A stretch of DNA of 64,000 nucleotides from Massilia sp. Mn16-1_5 (lineage in GTDB: Bacteria; Pseudomonadota; Gammaproteobacteria; Burkholderiales; Burkholderiaceae_D), in the NCBI RefSeq assembly GCF_004798585.1, contig NZ_PPXQ01000002.1, positions 248,001 to 312,000 of the forward strand, in the 5' to 3' direction. This document shows positions 52,464 through 61,819 of this stretch, piece after piece. Position 1 is the first letter of the stretch, and the number at the start of each line of letters is the position of its first letter. The notes under the pieces are model-generated. The model was given only the letters and a program-made list of their open reading frames with translations, ran no database searches and had not been told where the DNA came from. The position numbers and the translations under genes are program-made.

Positions 52464-52643
52464 TCCTCTCGTCCCGACTCCTCTCCGGCGGCCCGCCCGG
52501 TGCCGCCGCCATGCCCTCACGGGGCCAGCCGGCTGCCGGATCCCGTCCGGCCCGGCAGCGCGCACGCCCTCAGCCGCATGCGCGACAAAACGGCGGTTTT
52601 TGGCTTACCATAACGTCAATTTCCGTCCTCACCCCTGACTCCC

Positions 52644-54101
52644 ATGACAAGCAAACCTTTTGCCAGCGTCCTCGTGTCGGCCCTGATGTTGACGTGCGCC
52701 GGCCTGTCCGTTCCCGCCACCGCCGCTGCGGCCGCCGCTGCGCCGGTCCCGACGCCGGTGGTGACGGGCCTGCCGGACTTCTCCGACCTGATCGACAAGG
52801 CCGGACCCGCCGTCGTCAACATCCGCACCACCGAACGCGTACGGATGGGGCAGGGCGGGCCGGGAGAGGAAGAGATGCAGGAATTCCTGCGCCGCTTCTT
52901 TGGCCAGCCGATCCCGCGCCGCCGCTCGCCCCAGCCGCAGCAGGAAGAGCAGGAAGTGCAGCGCGGCGTCGGCTCCGGCTTCATCATCTCCGACGACGGC
53001 TATGTGCTGACGAATGCCCACGTGGTCGAGGGCGCCGACGAGGTCACGGTCACGCTGACCGACCGCCGCGAATTCAAGGCCAAGGTGCTCGGTTCCGACC
53101 GCCGCTCCGACGTCGCCCTGCTGAAGGTCAGCGCGACGAATCTGCCTTACCTGCGCACCGGCGACTCGAGCAAGATCCGGGTTGGCGAATGGGTGATCGC
53201 GATCGGCTCGCCTTTTAACCTCGATAACACGGTGACGGCCGGCATCATCTCGGCCAAGTCGCGCGATACCGGCGAGTACTTGCCGCTGATCCAGAGCGAC
53301 GTCGCCGTCAATCCCGGCAACTCGGGCGGCCCGCTGATCAATATGCGCGGCGAAGTCATCGGCATCAACTCGCAAATCGCCACGCTCTCCGGCGCCTACA
53401 ACGGCATCTCCTTCGCCGTGCCGATCGACGAAGTCATGCGCGTGGCCGACCAGCTCAAGAAGACCGGCCGCGTCACGCGCGGGCGCCTGGGCGTGCAGAT
53501 CAGCGAAGTCACGCGCGACGTCGCCGAGTCGCTCGGCCTGGGCAAGGCGCGTGGCGCCGAAGTGTCGATGGTGGAGGCGGGTGGTCCGGCCGAGAAGGGT
53601 GGCATCAAGGTCGGCGACATCATCCTGAAATTCAACGGCCAGCCGATCGAGACGACGCGCGACCTGCCGCGCCTGGTCGGTGCCACCAAGGTCGGCGCCC
53701 GCGCCAGCGTCACCGTCTGGCGCCGCGGCCAGCAGCTCGAGGTGCCGGTCACGATCGTCGCGCTGGAAGACGAAAAACTTGATGCCGCCAAGCCGCAGCC
53801 GAACAAGCCGACGCCGGGTGCCGCGCCGAACGCGCTCGGCCTGCACGTCTCCAACCTGAGCGCCGAACAGCGGCGCAGCCTGCGCCTGGAAGGCGGCGTC
53901 GTGGTCGATTCCTCCGAGGGCAGGGCCTCCACCGCCGGCGTTCGTGCGGGCGACATCATCCTGCAGATGAACAACGTCGAGATCAAGGATGCGGCCCAGT
54001 TCAATGCGCTGGCCGGCAAGCTCGATCCGAAGAAGAGCGTGGCGGTGCTGGTGCGGCGCGAGAACGTGACGCAATACCTCGTGATCAAGCCGGTCAAGTG
54101 A
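52644..54101 (+). CDS. Periplasmic Do-like serine protease (DegQ/MucD type)
   Basis: 485 residues. A signal peptide ends at about residue 30 after a poly-Ala stretch. Catalytic triad: His126 in NAHVVEG, Asp156 in SDVALLKV and Ser227 in GNSGGPLI. Two PDZ domains follow (about 275-360 and 395-480), separated by a Lys/Pro linker. Such trimers degrade or refold misfolded periplasmic proteins. In Pseudomonas the same gene (mucD) follows the sigma-E operon, as here. The glutaredoxin-like gene overlaps its stop. Confidence 0.95.
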   Translation: MTSKPFASVLVSALMLTCAGLSVPATAAAAAAAPVPTPVVTGLPDFSDLIDKAGPAVVNIRTTERVRMGQGGPGEEEMQEFLRRFFGQPIPRRRSPQPQQEEQEVQRGVGSGFIISDDGYVLTNAHVVEGADEVTVTLTDRREFKAKVLGSDRRSDVALLKVSATNLPYLRTGDSSKIRVGEWVIAIGSPFNLDNTVTAGIISAKSRDTGEYLPLIQSDVAVNPGNSGGPLINMRGEVIGINSQIATLSGAYNGISFAVPIDEVMRVADQLKKTGRVTRGRLGVQISEVTRDVAESLGLGKARGAEVSMVEAGGPAEKGGIKVGDIILKFNGQPIETTRDLPRLVGATKVGARASVTVWRRGQQLEVPVTIVALEDEKLDAAKPQPNKPTPGAAPNALGLHVSNLSAEQRRSLRLEGGVVVDSSEGRASTAGVRAGDIILQMNNVEIKDAAQFNALAGKLDPKKSVAVLVRRENVTQYLVIKPVK

Positions 54102-54364
54102 TGGCGCAGTTCACCCTGTATTCGCGCAGTTACTGCCATCTCTGCGAGGACATGCTGGATGCCTTGCAGGCGCTGGCGCCGCAAGGGCGGCCGTTCGAGG
54201 TCGACGTGATCGACGTCGATGCCGATTCCGCGCTGGTCGAGCGCTTCGACGAGCTGGTGCCTGTATTGTTCGGGCAGCTGGACGAGCCGGAGCTGTGCCA
54301 CTACTTTCTGGATGTCGAGGCCGTTCGCAACTATCTCGACCGGGAGTCGGTCAAGGTGACGTAG
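54101..54364 (+). CDS. Glutaredoxin-family thiol-disulfide protein
   Basis: 87 residues. The thioredoxin-fold N-terminus is FTLYSRSYCHLCEDML with the CxxC active site at residues 11-14. It overlaps the protease stop (TGATG); a GTG one codon earlier is possible. Genes of this kind sit between degQ and lepA in many betaproteobacteria; the role is unknown. Confidence 0.85.
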   Translation: MAQFTLYSRSYCHLCEDMLDALQALAPQGRPFEVDVIDVDADSALVERFDELVPVLFGQLDEPELCHYFLDVEAVRNYLDRESVKVT

Positions 54365-54526
54365 GGTAGGGTGGGCGCTCCGAGCCCACGCGGTCAACGT
54401 ACGTCTGCGAAACGCACCAGCTAACTATCACCGCGTGGGCGGGAAATCCGCCCACCTTACATTCCTACAAATGACCTTATCGTGAAGCCACCGCCGCGGT
54501 GGGCACGGGGCGCCCACCCTACATTC
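54362..54526. repeat. REPIN-like cluster of three units, locus 4
   Basis: Three units: TAGGGTGGGCGCTCCGAGCC-type (54366-54394), CCGCGTGGGCGG...CCGCCCACCTTAC (54431-54460) and CCGCGGTGGGCACGGGGCGC-type ending in CCACCCTAC (54494-54521). Each pairs GGGC or GGGCG with its complement across a variable centre and keeps the TAGGG and CGCGG flanks. One is in forward and two are in reverse orientation. Confidence 0.8.
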
Positions 54527-54557
54527 CAATTTCCGGGCTTTCTACCCTGAAATCCGG

Positions 54558-54563
54558 TAAAAT
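54558..54563 (+). promoter_or_regulatory. Possible -10 element for lepA
   Basis: TAAAAT in the context CCGGTAAAATGCC. The same TAAAAT form recurs before gltX and acpP. No convincing -35. Confidence 0.4.
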
Positions 54564-54612
54564 GCCTGGTTTGGAAAAGCGTTGGCCCCTGGTACTTCGG
54601 CTTTAGATGACA

Positions 54613-54658
54613 CAAAGGCGCTCGCCTGGGGAAAACCAGCCCCACACGAAGCGCCTTT
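54613..54658 (+). terminator. Hairpin in the lepA leader, possible attenuator
   Basis: AAAGGCGC and GCGCCTTT arms 30 nt apart, with an inner CTGGGG...CCAG pairing, then TTTTTCGC. It lies between the -10 candidate and the lepA ATG (54708), so it could attenuate lepA transcription, or end transcription coming from upstream. Confidence 0.55.
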
Positions 54659-54707
54659 TTCGCATGGCGCCCGCTGTTTCGCCCCTTTTTGGTTTTGAGC
54701 TTTGTTA

Positions 54708-56501
54708 ATGAACAACATACGTAACTTCTCCATCATCGCCCACATCGACCACGGCAAATCGACCCTGGCCGACCGCATCATCCAGCTGTGCGGTGGCCTG
54801 TCCGATCGCGAAATGGACGCGCAGGTGCTCGACTCGATGGACCTGGAGCGCGAGCGCGGCATTACCATCAAGGCGCAGACCGCGGCCCTGCAATACAAGG
54901 CGCGCGACGGCCAGACCTATAACCTGAACCTGATCGATACCCCGGGCCACGTCGACTTCAGCTATGAAGTCTCGCGCTCGCTGTCCGCCTGCGAAGGCGC
55001 GCTGCTCGTCGTCGATGCCTCGCAAGGCGTGGAAGCGCAGACGGTCGCGAACTGCTACACCGCGCTGGATCTCGGCGTCGAAGTGGTGCCGATCCTGAAC
55101 AAGATCGACCTGCCGCACGCCGACCCGGACAACGCCAAGAAGGAAATCGAGGACGTCATCGGCATCGACGCGTCCGACGCCACCGTCTGCTCGGCCAAGA
55201 CCGGCCTGGGCGTGGAAGACGTGCTGGAAACCCTGATCGCCAAGGTCCCGCCGCCAAAGGGCGACCCGGACGCGCCGCTGCAGGCCCTGATCGTCGACTC
55301 CTGGTACGACCCGTATGTCGGCGTCGTGATGCTGGTGCGCGTGGTCAACGGCACCCTGCGCCCGAAGGACAAGATCCTGCTGATGGCGACCGAATCGGTG
55401 AACCTGGTGGAAAACATCGGCATCTTCACGCCGCGCTCGGTCTCGCTGCCGCAGCTGTCCGCAGGGCAGGTGGGCTTCATCATTGCCGGCATCAAGGAGC
55501 TGACGGCCGCCAAGGTGGGCGATACCGTCACCCTGGCCAGCCGTCCGGCCCCCGAGCCGCTGCCGGGCTTCAAGGAAGTCCAGCCGCAGGTCTTCGCCGG
55601 CCTGTTCCCGGTCGAAGCGAACCAGTACGACGCCCTGCGCGACTCGCTGGAAAAGCTGAAGCTGAACGACGCCGCCCTGATGTACGAGCCGGAAGTCTCG
55701 CAGGCGCTGGGCTTCGGCTTCCGCTGCGGTTTCCTGGGCTTGCTGCACATGGAAATCGTGCAGGAACGCCTCGAACGCGAATTCGACATGGACCTGATCA
55801 CCACCGCGCCGACCGTGGTGTACGAGGTCGAGATGCGCGACGGCTCCATCATCCGCGTCGACAACCCGTCGAAGATGCCGGAAACCTCGAAGATCAACGA
55901 AGTGCGCGAGCCGATCGTCGACGTCAATCTCTACATGCCGCAGGAATATGTCGGCTCGGTGATGACGCTGTGTAACGGCAAGCGCGGCATCCAGATGGAC
56001 ATGGCCTACCACGGCCGCCAGGTGAAGCTGCACTACGAGATCCCGATGGCGGAAATCGTGCTCGACTTCTTCGACCGCCTGAAATCGACCTCGCGCGGCT
56101 ATGCCTCGATGGACTACGAGTTCAAGGAAAACCGCGCCGCCGACGTGGTGAAGGTCGACATGCTGATCAACAGCGAGAAGGTCGACGCGCTGGCGATCAT
56201 CGTCCACCGCGCCAACGCGCCGTACCGCGGACGCCAGGTCGCGGCCAAGATGCGCGAACTGATCCCGCGCCAGATGTTCGACGTGGCAATCCAGGCGGCC
56301 ATTGGCGCCACCATCATCTCGCGCGAAAACGTCAAGGCGCTGCGCAAGAACGTGCTGGCGAAGTGCTACGGCGGCGACGTCAGCCGCAAGAAGAAACTGC
56401 TTGAGAAACAAAAAGCCGGTAAGAAACGCATGAAACAGGTTGGTTCGGTGGAGATTCCACAGGAAGCCTTCCTCGCCATCCTTCAAGTGGAAGATAAATG
56501 A
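54708..56501 (+). CDS. lepA: Elongation factor 4 (LepA)
   Basis: 597 residues, the usual length. Motifs: [30 protein letters not shown], and the LepA C-terminal domain with [18 protein letters not shown] near the end. It is a ribosomal GTPase that promotes back-translocation or aids 30S maturation. Start ATG at 54708 gives [12 protein letters not shown]; a TTG two codons earlier is less likely. Overlaps lepB by ATGA. Confidence 0.98.
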   Translation: MNNIRNFSIIAHIDHGKSTLADRIIQLCGGLSDREMDAQVLDSMDLERERGITIKAQTAALQYKARDGQTYNLNLIDTPGHVDFSYEVSRSLSACEGALLVVDASQGVEAQTVANCYTALDLGVEVVPILNKIDLPHADPDNAKKEIEDVIGIDASDATVCSAKTGLGVEDVLETLIAKVPPPKGDPDAPLQALIVDSWYDPYVGVVMLVRVVNGTLRPKDKILLMATESVNLVENIGIFTPRSVSLPQLSAGQVGFIIAGIKELTAAKVGDTVTLASRPAPEPLPGFKEVQPQVFAGLFPVEANQYDALRDSLEKLKLNDAALMYEPEVSQALGFGFRCGFLGLLHMEIVQERLEREFDMDLITTAPTVVYEVEMRDGSIIRVDNPSKMPETSKINEVREPIVDVNLYMPQEYVGSVMTLCNGKRGIQMDMAYHGRQVKLHYEIPMAEIVLDFFDRLKSTSRGYASMDYEFKENRAADVVKVDMLINSEKVDALAIIVHRANAPYRGRQVAAKMRELIPRQMFDVAIQAAIGATIISRENVKALRKNVLAKCYGGDVSRKKKLLEKQKAGKKRMKQVGSVEIPQEAFLAILQVEDK

Positions 56502-57415
56502 ACCTGCAACCGATCCTGGGAAATTTCGCACTCATCCTCTTCGTACTCATGGTCGTCACGGGAGCCGTCTGGTTCCTGGACGTGTTCGTACTGGCCAAGA
56601 AACGCCGCGCCGCCGCCGACGCGGCGCTGGCCGAATACGATGCCCGTACGGCCAAGCTGACGGCCGACGGCATCAAGGTCGACAACAACGGCAACCGCGC
56701 CGCGATCGAAGCGGCGCACCTGCGCCAGCCAACCTGGGTCGAGTACTCGGGCAGTTTCTTCCCGGTGATCGCGCTGGTCTTTTTCCTGCGTTCCTTCCTG
56801 TGGGAGCCGTTCAAGATCCCGTCGAGCTCGATGGTGCCGACCCTGCTGGTCGGCGACCTGATCCTCGTGAACAAGTACACCTATGGCATCCGCCTGCCGA
56901 TCGTGAACAAGAAGATCATCGAGATCAACGATCCGCAGCGTGGCGACGTCATGGTGTTCAAGTATCCGAAGGACATGAGCCAGGACTACATCAAGCGCGT
57001 CATCGGCGTGCCGGGCGACAAGATCACCTACGAAAACAAGCGCCTGACCGTGAACGGCGTGCCGGTAGAGTACACCCAGCTGGACGATTACCTGGACGAC
57101 GAACGGCCGATCTACCACAAGCAGTTCGTGGAAAAGCTGCCGGGCATGGAGCACCGCATCCTGAACACGGACCCGGCGCGCTCTTTCAACCTCGACGGCG
57201 TGGAGAACTTCCCGCATCGCGAGGCCTGCGACTATTCGTATGATAAATTTACCTGTATCGTACCGGCAGGCAACTACTTCATGATGGGCGACAACCGCGA
57301 CAACAGCGCGGACAGCCGTTACTGGGGTTTTGTCCCCGACAAGAATATTGTCGGCAAGGCCTTCCTGGTCTGGATGAACTTCGGCGATCCGAAGCGCATC
57401 GGCGGGATCAAGTAA
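56498..57415 (+). CDS. lepB: Signal peptidase I
   Basis: 305 residues. One N-terminal membrane helix (about 7-30) and a second near 85-102. Catalytic Ser111 in [11 protein letters not shown] and Lys166 in [11 protein letters not shown] form the Ser-Lys dyad; [14 protein letters not shown] is the conserved box E. It cuts signal peptides on the periplasmic side of the inner membrane. Overlaps lepA by 4 bp. Confidence 0.97.
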   Translation: MNLQPILGNFALILFVLMVVTGAVWFLDVFVLAKKRRAAADAALAEYDARTAKLTADGIKVDNNGNRAAIEAAHLRQPTWVEYSGSFFPVIALVFFLRSFLWEPFKIPSSSMVPTLLVGDLILVNKYTYGIRLPIVNKKIIEINDPQRGDVMVFKYPKDMSQDYIKRVIGVPGDKITYENKRLTVNGVPVEYTQLDDYLDDERPIYHKQFVEKLPGMEHRILNTDPARSFNLDGVENFPHREACDYSYDKFTCIVPAGNYFMMGDNRDNSADSRYWGFVPDKNIVGKAFLVWMNFGDPKRIGGIK

Positions 57416-57442
57416 GGCGTTCTTCGATCTCGGCAAGGAGTC

Positions 57443-57844
57443 ATGATGCAGGTTTTTTCGCGTAAGCAAACGGCGCATTACCAGAAGGGTATGTCTCTCA
57501 CCGGACTGATCCTGGTCCTGATGGTCATCGGCGTGTTTGCGCTGCTGGCCATCAAGATCGTGCCGTCCTACCTGGAGTTTCGTGCCGTGCGTGACGGCAT
57601 GACGCGGGCAAAGGCGGCCGGCGGCAGCGTGGCCGAGATGCGCCAGACCTTCGACAAGTTTGCCGAGATCAATAACGTCGAAGCCATCCACGGCCGCGAC
57701 CTGGTCATCAGCCGCGACGGCGCGAATCCGGAAATCAGTTTTGCCTACGAAAAGCGCATTCCCCTGACCGAACGCGCCACCCTCGTCATCGATTACGATG
57801 GCACGACCGACCCGAGCGGCGTGGTCGCCGCCAAAGCGGACTGA
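57443..57844 (+). CDS. DUF4845 membrane-anchored protein
   Basis: 133 residues. A basic N-terminus with GMSLTGLILVLMVIGVFALL looks like a pilin-type or N-in membrane helix (about 17-36); the remainder is periplasmic and ends VIDYDGTTDPSG. This matches DUF4845, found between lepB and rnc in betaproteobacteria. Function unknown. A terminator follows. Confidence 0.85.
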   Translation: MMQVFSRKQTAHYQKGMSLTGLILVLMVIGVFALLAIKIVPSYLEFRAVRDGMTRAKAAGGSVAEMRQTFDKFAEINNVEAIHGRDLVISRDGANPEISFAYEKRIPLTERATLVIDYDGTTDPSGVVAAKAD

Positions 57845-57881
57845 TCCGCGCTGAGCGGATCCAGCCGCTCAGGTCCTGCAT

Positions 57882-57903
57882 GCCGGCCTCGCGGCCGGCT
57901 TTT
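57882..57903 (+). terminator. Intrinsic terminator before rnc
   Basis: GCCGGCC / GGCCGGC with a four-base loop TCGC, followed by TTTT. The short T-tract makes it moderate, but it suggests rnc also has its own promoter; a TACAAT at 57969-57974 is a candidate -10. Confidence 0.6.
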
Positions 57904-57983
57904 CCATGGCGCGCGCCGGCCGGCGCCGCCCAACCGAGCAGGAAGCGCCGCCTTTGCAGCGGCCGTACTACAATACATCGACA

Positions 57984-58784
57984 ATGAATCTTCAGTTATT
58001 GCAAACGCGCTTGGGTTATACGTTCCGGGATGCTGGCCTCCTGCAGCAGGCCCTGACGCATCGCAGCCATAGCAGCCTGCATAACGAACGCCTGGAGTTC
58101 CTCGGCGACTCGATCCTGAACTGCGTCGTCGCCTCGATCCTCTACGAACGCTTCAGCCACCTGGACGAGGGCGATCTGTCGCGCCTGCGCGCCAACCTCG
58201 TCAAGCAGCAATCGCTCTACGAAATCGCCCAGAAACTGGAACTCTCGCAATTCCTGCGTCTCGGCGAAGGCGAACTCAAGTCGGGCGGTTTCCGCCGTCC
58301 CTCGATCCTGGCCGACACCCTGGAAGCCCTGCTGGGCGCGATCTTCCTCGACGCCGGTTTCGATGCCGCGCGCAACGTCATCCGCGCCTTCTACATCCCG
58401 CTGCTGGAAACGGTCGATCCCCGCACTTTGGGCAAGGACGCCAAGACCCTGCTGCAGGAATTCCTGCAGAGCCGCAAGATTTCCCTGCCGACGTATAACG
58501 TGATCGCCACCCATGGCGCCGCCCACAGCCAGGAATTCGAGATCGAATGCCTGGTGCCCAAGCTCGGCATCCAGGTCTTCGGCCGCGGCGGCAGCCGCCG
58601 CGCCGGCGAGCAGGCCGCCGCGCGCCTGGCGTTGGAAACGGCCGAGCAGGCCCTGCGCAAGACCCCGGCCGCCGGCCGCAAGGCCAAGCCGCGCGCCGCC
58701 CAGCTGAAACTGGCCGGCATCGCCACCATCCAGGGCGACGAGGCGGCCGACGGGCACGCAGTTGCCCCTACCAAACAAGCGTAA
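57984..58784 (+). CDS. rnc: Ribonuclease III
   Basis: 266 residues from the ATG at 57984; a longer frame from 57906 would read through the terminator tail. The catalytic signature [11 protein letters not shown] lies near residue 35, and a double-stranded RNA-binding domain occupies about 150-225. E. coli RNase III has 226 residues; here about 40 extra Ala/Lys-rich residues end the protein. It cuts rRNA precursors and other double-stranded RNA. The TACAAT 10 bp before the ATG and the missing Shine-Dalgarno hint at a very short leader. era starts 6 bp later. Confidence 0.95.
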   Translation: MNLQLLQTRLGYTFRDAGLLQQALTHRSHSSLHNERLEFLGDSILNCVVASILYERFSHLDEGDLSRLRANLVKQQSLYEIAQKLELSQFLRLGEGELKSGGFRRPSILADTLEALLGAIFLDAGFDAARNVIRAFYIPLLETVDPRTLGKDAKTLLQEFLQSRKISLPTYNVIATHGAAHSQEFEIECLVPKLGIQVFGRGGSRRAGEQAAARLALETAEQALRKTPAAGRKAKPRAAQLKLAGIATIQGDEAADGHAVAPTKQA

Positions 58785-58790
58785 CGAAAC

Positions 58791-59783
58791 ATGAATACCG
58801 AACACACCCCGGGCGAGCAGCCTGAAGATCCGTCCACCGAGAAAGAGGCGGTCGACATCGGCGCCTTCTTCCGCGAGCGCGGCGAGGCCGCCGCCACCCC
58901 GCAGGGCTTCCGCTGCGGCTACATCGCCATCGTCGGCCGCCCGAACGTGGGCAAGTCGACCCTGATGAACGTGCTGATCGGCGCCAAGGTGTCGATCACC
59001 TCGCGCAAGGCCCAGACGACGCGCCACCGCATCACCGGTATCCAGACCCATGACGATGCCCAGTTCATCTACGTCGATACGCCGGGTTTCCAGACGCGCC
59101 ATTCGAATGCGCTGAACAAGACGCTGAACAAGACGGTCTCGAACACCCTGACGGCCTCGGACGTCGTGCTCTTCATCGTCGAGGCCGGCACCTTCGGCCC
59201 GGCCGACCAGCAAGTGCTCGACCTGCTGCCGAAGAATGTCCCGGTGATCCTGGTGATCAACAAGTCGGACCGCATGAAGGACAAGGCGACCCTGATGCCT
59301 TTCGCCCAGAAAGTGGCGAGCCTGCGCGACTTCACGGCCATCGTGCCGGTGTCGGCCAAGCTGCGCTTCCAGGTCGACGCGCTCGAGCGCGAGATCCGCA
59401 CCCACCTGCCGGAAAACCCGCCGATCTTCGGGCCGGACGATATCACCGACCGCAGCGAAAAATTCCTCGCCGCCGAGATCGTGCGCGAAAAAGTGTTCCG
59501 CCTGCTGGGCGACGAGCTGCCCTATACCAGTACGGTGCTGATCGAGCAGTTCCTCCAGGAAGGCAATCTGCGCCGCGTCTTCGCCGCCATCCTGGTCGAG
59601 CGCGATACGCATAAATCGATGATCATCGGTAACAAGGGTGCGCGCCTGAAGGAAATCTCGACCCAGTCGCGCCTGGACATGGAAAAGCTGTTCGGCGGCC
59701 CCGTGTACCTGGAGATCTGGGTCAAGGTCAAGTCCGGCTGGGCCGACAACGAAGCGGGCCTGCGCGCCTACGGCTACGAGTAA
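58791..59783 (+). CDS. era: GTPase Era
   Basis: 330 residues. The GTPase domain begins only at about residue 42 ([16 protein letters not shown]), with DTPGFQ and NKSD further on; a C-terminal KH domain with [12 protein letters not shown] binds the 3' end of 16S rRNA. Compared with E. coli Era there is an acidic N-terminal extension of about 33 residues. It acts in 30S assembly. Forms one operon with rnc and recO. Confidence 0.96.
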   Translation: MNTEHTPGEQPEDPSTEKEAVDIGAFFRERGEAAATPQGFRCGYIAIVGRPNVGKSTLMNVLIGAKVSITSRKAQTTRHRITGIQTHDDAQFIYVDTPGFQTRHSNALNKTLNKTVSNTLTASDVVLFIVEAGTFGPADQQVLDLLPKNVPVILVINKSDRMKDKATLMPFAQKVASLRDFTAIVPVSAKLRFQVDALEREIRTHLPENPPIFGPDDITDRSEKFLAAEIVREKVFRLLGDELPYTSTVLIEQFLQEGNLRRVFAAILVERDTHKSMIIGNKGARLKEISTQSRLDMEKLFGGPVYLEIWVKVKSGWADNEAGLRAYGYE

Positions 59784-59807
59784 GCGCCGGAGGACCGTTC
59801 CCCACGC

Positions 59808-60614
59808 ATGACGAGCCTCGACACCAACTCCGAGAAGGAAACGGCCGACGCGACGCCGACGGCGTCGGCACCCGCGCAGCGCCGCAGCCGCGTGCCTGTG
59901 CGCGAAACCCGGGTGACGGGCCAGCCGGCCTTCGTCCTGCACAGCTATCCCTACAAGGAAACCAGCCTCATCGTCGACCTGTTTACGCGCGACCATGGCC
60001 GCATCGCGGTCGTGGCCAAGGGCGCGAAGCGGCCGTTGTCGAAGCTGCGCGGGGTGCTGCAGACCTTCCAGCCGCTATCCGTGTCGTGGAGCGGCAAATC
60101 GGAACTGCGCACCCTGGTCGACGCCGAATGGGTGGGCGGCATGCTCCCCATCGAACGCACGGCCTTGCTGTGCGGCTTTTATCTGAACGAACTGCTGGTG
60201 AAATTGCTGGCGCGCGACGACCCCCATCGCGCCTTGTTCGATCACTACATTTCGACGCTGAACGAACTCGCGCACGACGAACCGGCACAAATTGCCTTGC
60301 GAAAGTTCGAACGGGCCTTACTTAAGGAAACGGGCGTCGCCGCGGACCTGAGCCGCTCGACGACCAGCCGCGCGCTCGTCGAGGCGAGCGTCGATTACGT
60401 GGTCGATCCTGAGCGCGGCGCACGTGAAGCGCGCGTGTCCGATGTCTGGCCTGTCGTGTCCGGCAAGACCCTGCTCGACATGGAGCGCGAGGACTACGCC
60501 GACCCTGCCACCCAGGCGCAGAGCAAGCAATTGATGCGGTTCCTGCTGGCGCACCACCTGGGCGGGGTGCCGCTGAACACCCGGCAGATCTTGATCGATT
60601 TAATGCAGTTATAA
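59808..60614 (+). CDS. recO: DNA repair protein RecO
   Basis: 268 residues. After a Thr/Ala/Arg-rich N-terminal extension of about 38 residues, the OB fold starts [20 protein letters not shown], the typical RecO N-terminus; [14 protein letters not shown] follows. The C-terminal helical domain lacks the Cys zinc site present in some RecO proteins. RecO works with RecR to load RecA on SSB-coated DNA. Confidence 0.95.
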   Translation: MTSLDTNSEKETADATPTASAPAQRRSRVPVRETRVTGQPAFVLHSYPYKETSLIVDLFTRDHGRIAVVAKGAKRPLSKLRGVLQTFQPLSVSWSGKSELRTLVDAEWVGGMLPIERTALLCGFYLNELLVKLLARDDPHRALFDHYISTLNELAHDEPAQIALRKFERALLKETGVAADLSRSTTSRALVEASVDYVVDPERGAREARVSDVWPVVSGKTLLDMEREDYADPATQAQSKQLMRFLLAHHLGGVPLNTRQILIDLMQL

Positions 60615-60628
60615 ATAACCGAAAAACC

Positions 60629-61399
60629 ATGAGCTTCCTGCAACCCGTCGGCCCGGTCATCGACCTGGGCGTCAACATCGACCACATCGCCACCGTGCGC
60701 AATGCGCGCGGCACGGTCTATCCGGATCCGCTGCGCGCCGCGCTGCTGGCCGAGCAGGCCGGCGCCGACCTGATCACGCTGCACCTGCGCGAAGACCGCC
60801 GTCACATCAAGGATGCCGACGTGCTGGCGATGCGCCCGCAGCTGGCCACGCGCATGAACCTGGAAACCGCGGTGACCCAGGAAATGATCGACTTCGCCTG
60901 CCAGGTGCGCCCGCAGGACGTCTGCCTGGTGCCCGAGCGGCGCGAGGAAGTGACGACCGAAGGCGGCCTCGACGTGATCCGCTACTTCAAGGAAGTCGAG
61001 ATGGCGGTCAAGCAGCTGAAAGGCGAGGGCATCCGCGTCTCGCTGTTCATCGACGCCGATGAAGCCCAGATCGCCGCCGCCCAGCAGACCGGCGCCACCG
61101 TGATCGAGCTGCACACGGGCCGCTATGCCGAGGCCGAAGGCGCCGAGGCCCTGCATGAACTGGAGCGCATCAAGCTCGGCGTGGCCGCCGGCGTGAAGCA
61201 CGGCCTGGTGGTGAACGCCGGCCATGGCCTGCATTACACCAACGTGCAGCCGGTCGCCGCGATCCGCGACATCGCCGAGCTGAACATCGGCCATGCGATC
61301 GTCGCGCATGCGCTCTTCGCCGGCTGGGAAAATGCCGTGCGCGAGATGAAGGCGATCATGGTCGCCGCCCGCCTCGGCGTCAGCCTGGGGGCGCAGTGA
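60629..61399 (+). CDS. pdxJ: Pyridoxine 5'-phosphate synthase
   Basis: 256 residues. Conserved segments: [17 protein letters not shown] at the N-terminus, HLREDRRHI near 51 and [10 protein letters not shown] near 160. PdxJ joins 3-amino-1-hydroxyacetone phosphate with deoxyxylulose 5-phosphate to give pyridoxine phosphate (vitamin B6). The acpS GTG overlaps its stop (GTGA), a frequent arrangement in proteobacteria. Confidence 0.97.
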   Translation: MSFLQPVGPVIDLGVNIDHIATVRNARGTVYPDPLRAALLAEQAGADLITLHLREDRRHIKDADVLAMRPQLATRMNLETAVTQEMIDFACQVRPQDVCLVPERREEVTTEGGLDVIRYFKEVEMAVKQLKGEGIRVSLFIDADEAQIAAAQQTGATVIELHTGRYAEAEGAEALHELERIKLGVAAGVKHGLVVNAGHGLHYTNVQPVAAIRDIAELNIGHAIVAHALFAGWENAVREMKAIMVAARLGVSLGAQ

Positions 61400-61794
61400 T
61401 CTACGGCATCGGCACCGACATCGTCCAGATCTCGCGTGTCGAGGCCGCGCTCGCACGCAACGAGCGCTTTGCCGAAAAGATCCTCGGCCCGCAGGAACTC
61501 GAAAAATTCCGCGCGCGCCGCGCCCGCAGCGAAGTGCGCGGCCTGCGTTTCCTCGCCACGCGCTTCTCGGCCAAGGAGGCCTTTTCGAAAGCCATCGGCC
61601 TCGGCATGCGCATGCCCATGACCTGGCGCTCGGCCCAGATGCTCAATGCCCCGAGCGGCAAGCCCGTCATCGTCTGCAGCGGCGCGCTCGAGGAATTCAT
61701 GCGCGCGCATCGCCTGAGTGCGCAAGTCACCATCAGCGACGAAGCCGACTACGGCGTCGCCTTCGTGATCGTCACGCAGGACGCGCAATCTTAA
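61396..61794 (+). CDS. acpS: Holo-ACP synthase
   Basis: 132 residues from a GTG overlapping the pdxJ stop. Key motifs: [16 protein letters not shown] with the Mg-binding Asp, and [17 protein letters not shown] in the middle. It transfers 4'-phosphopantetheine from CoA to Ser37 of AcpP. Confidence 0.96.
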   Translation: MIYGIGTDIVQISRVEAALARNERFAEKILGPQELEKFRARRARSEVRGLRFLATRFSAKEAFSKAIGLGMRMPMTWRSAQMLNAPSGKPVIVCSGALEEFMRAHRLSAQVTISDEADYGVAFVIVTQDAQS

Positions 61795-61819
61795 ACACCG
61801 ACACGCAAGCAAAACACCT

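Noticed and set aside
52280..53218. 312-codon plus-strand frame across the rseA-protease gap, as possible RseA tail or new gene
   Set aside because: It is a shadow frame with Arg/Pro/Gly-rich composition and no hydrophobic segment, and it overlaps both real genes.
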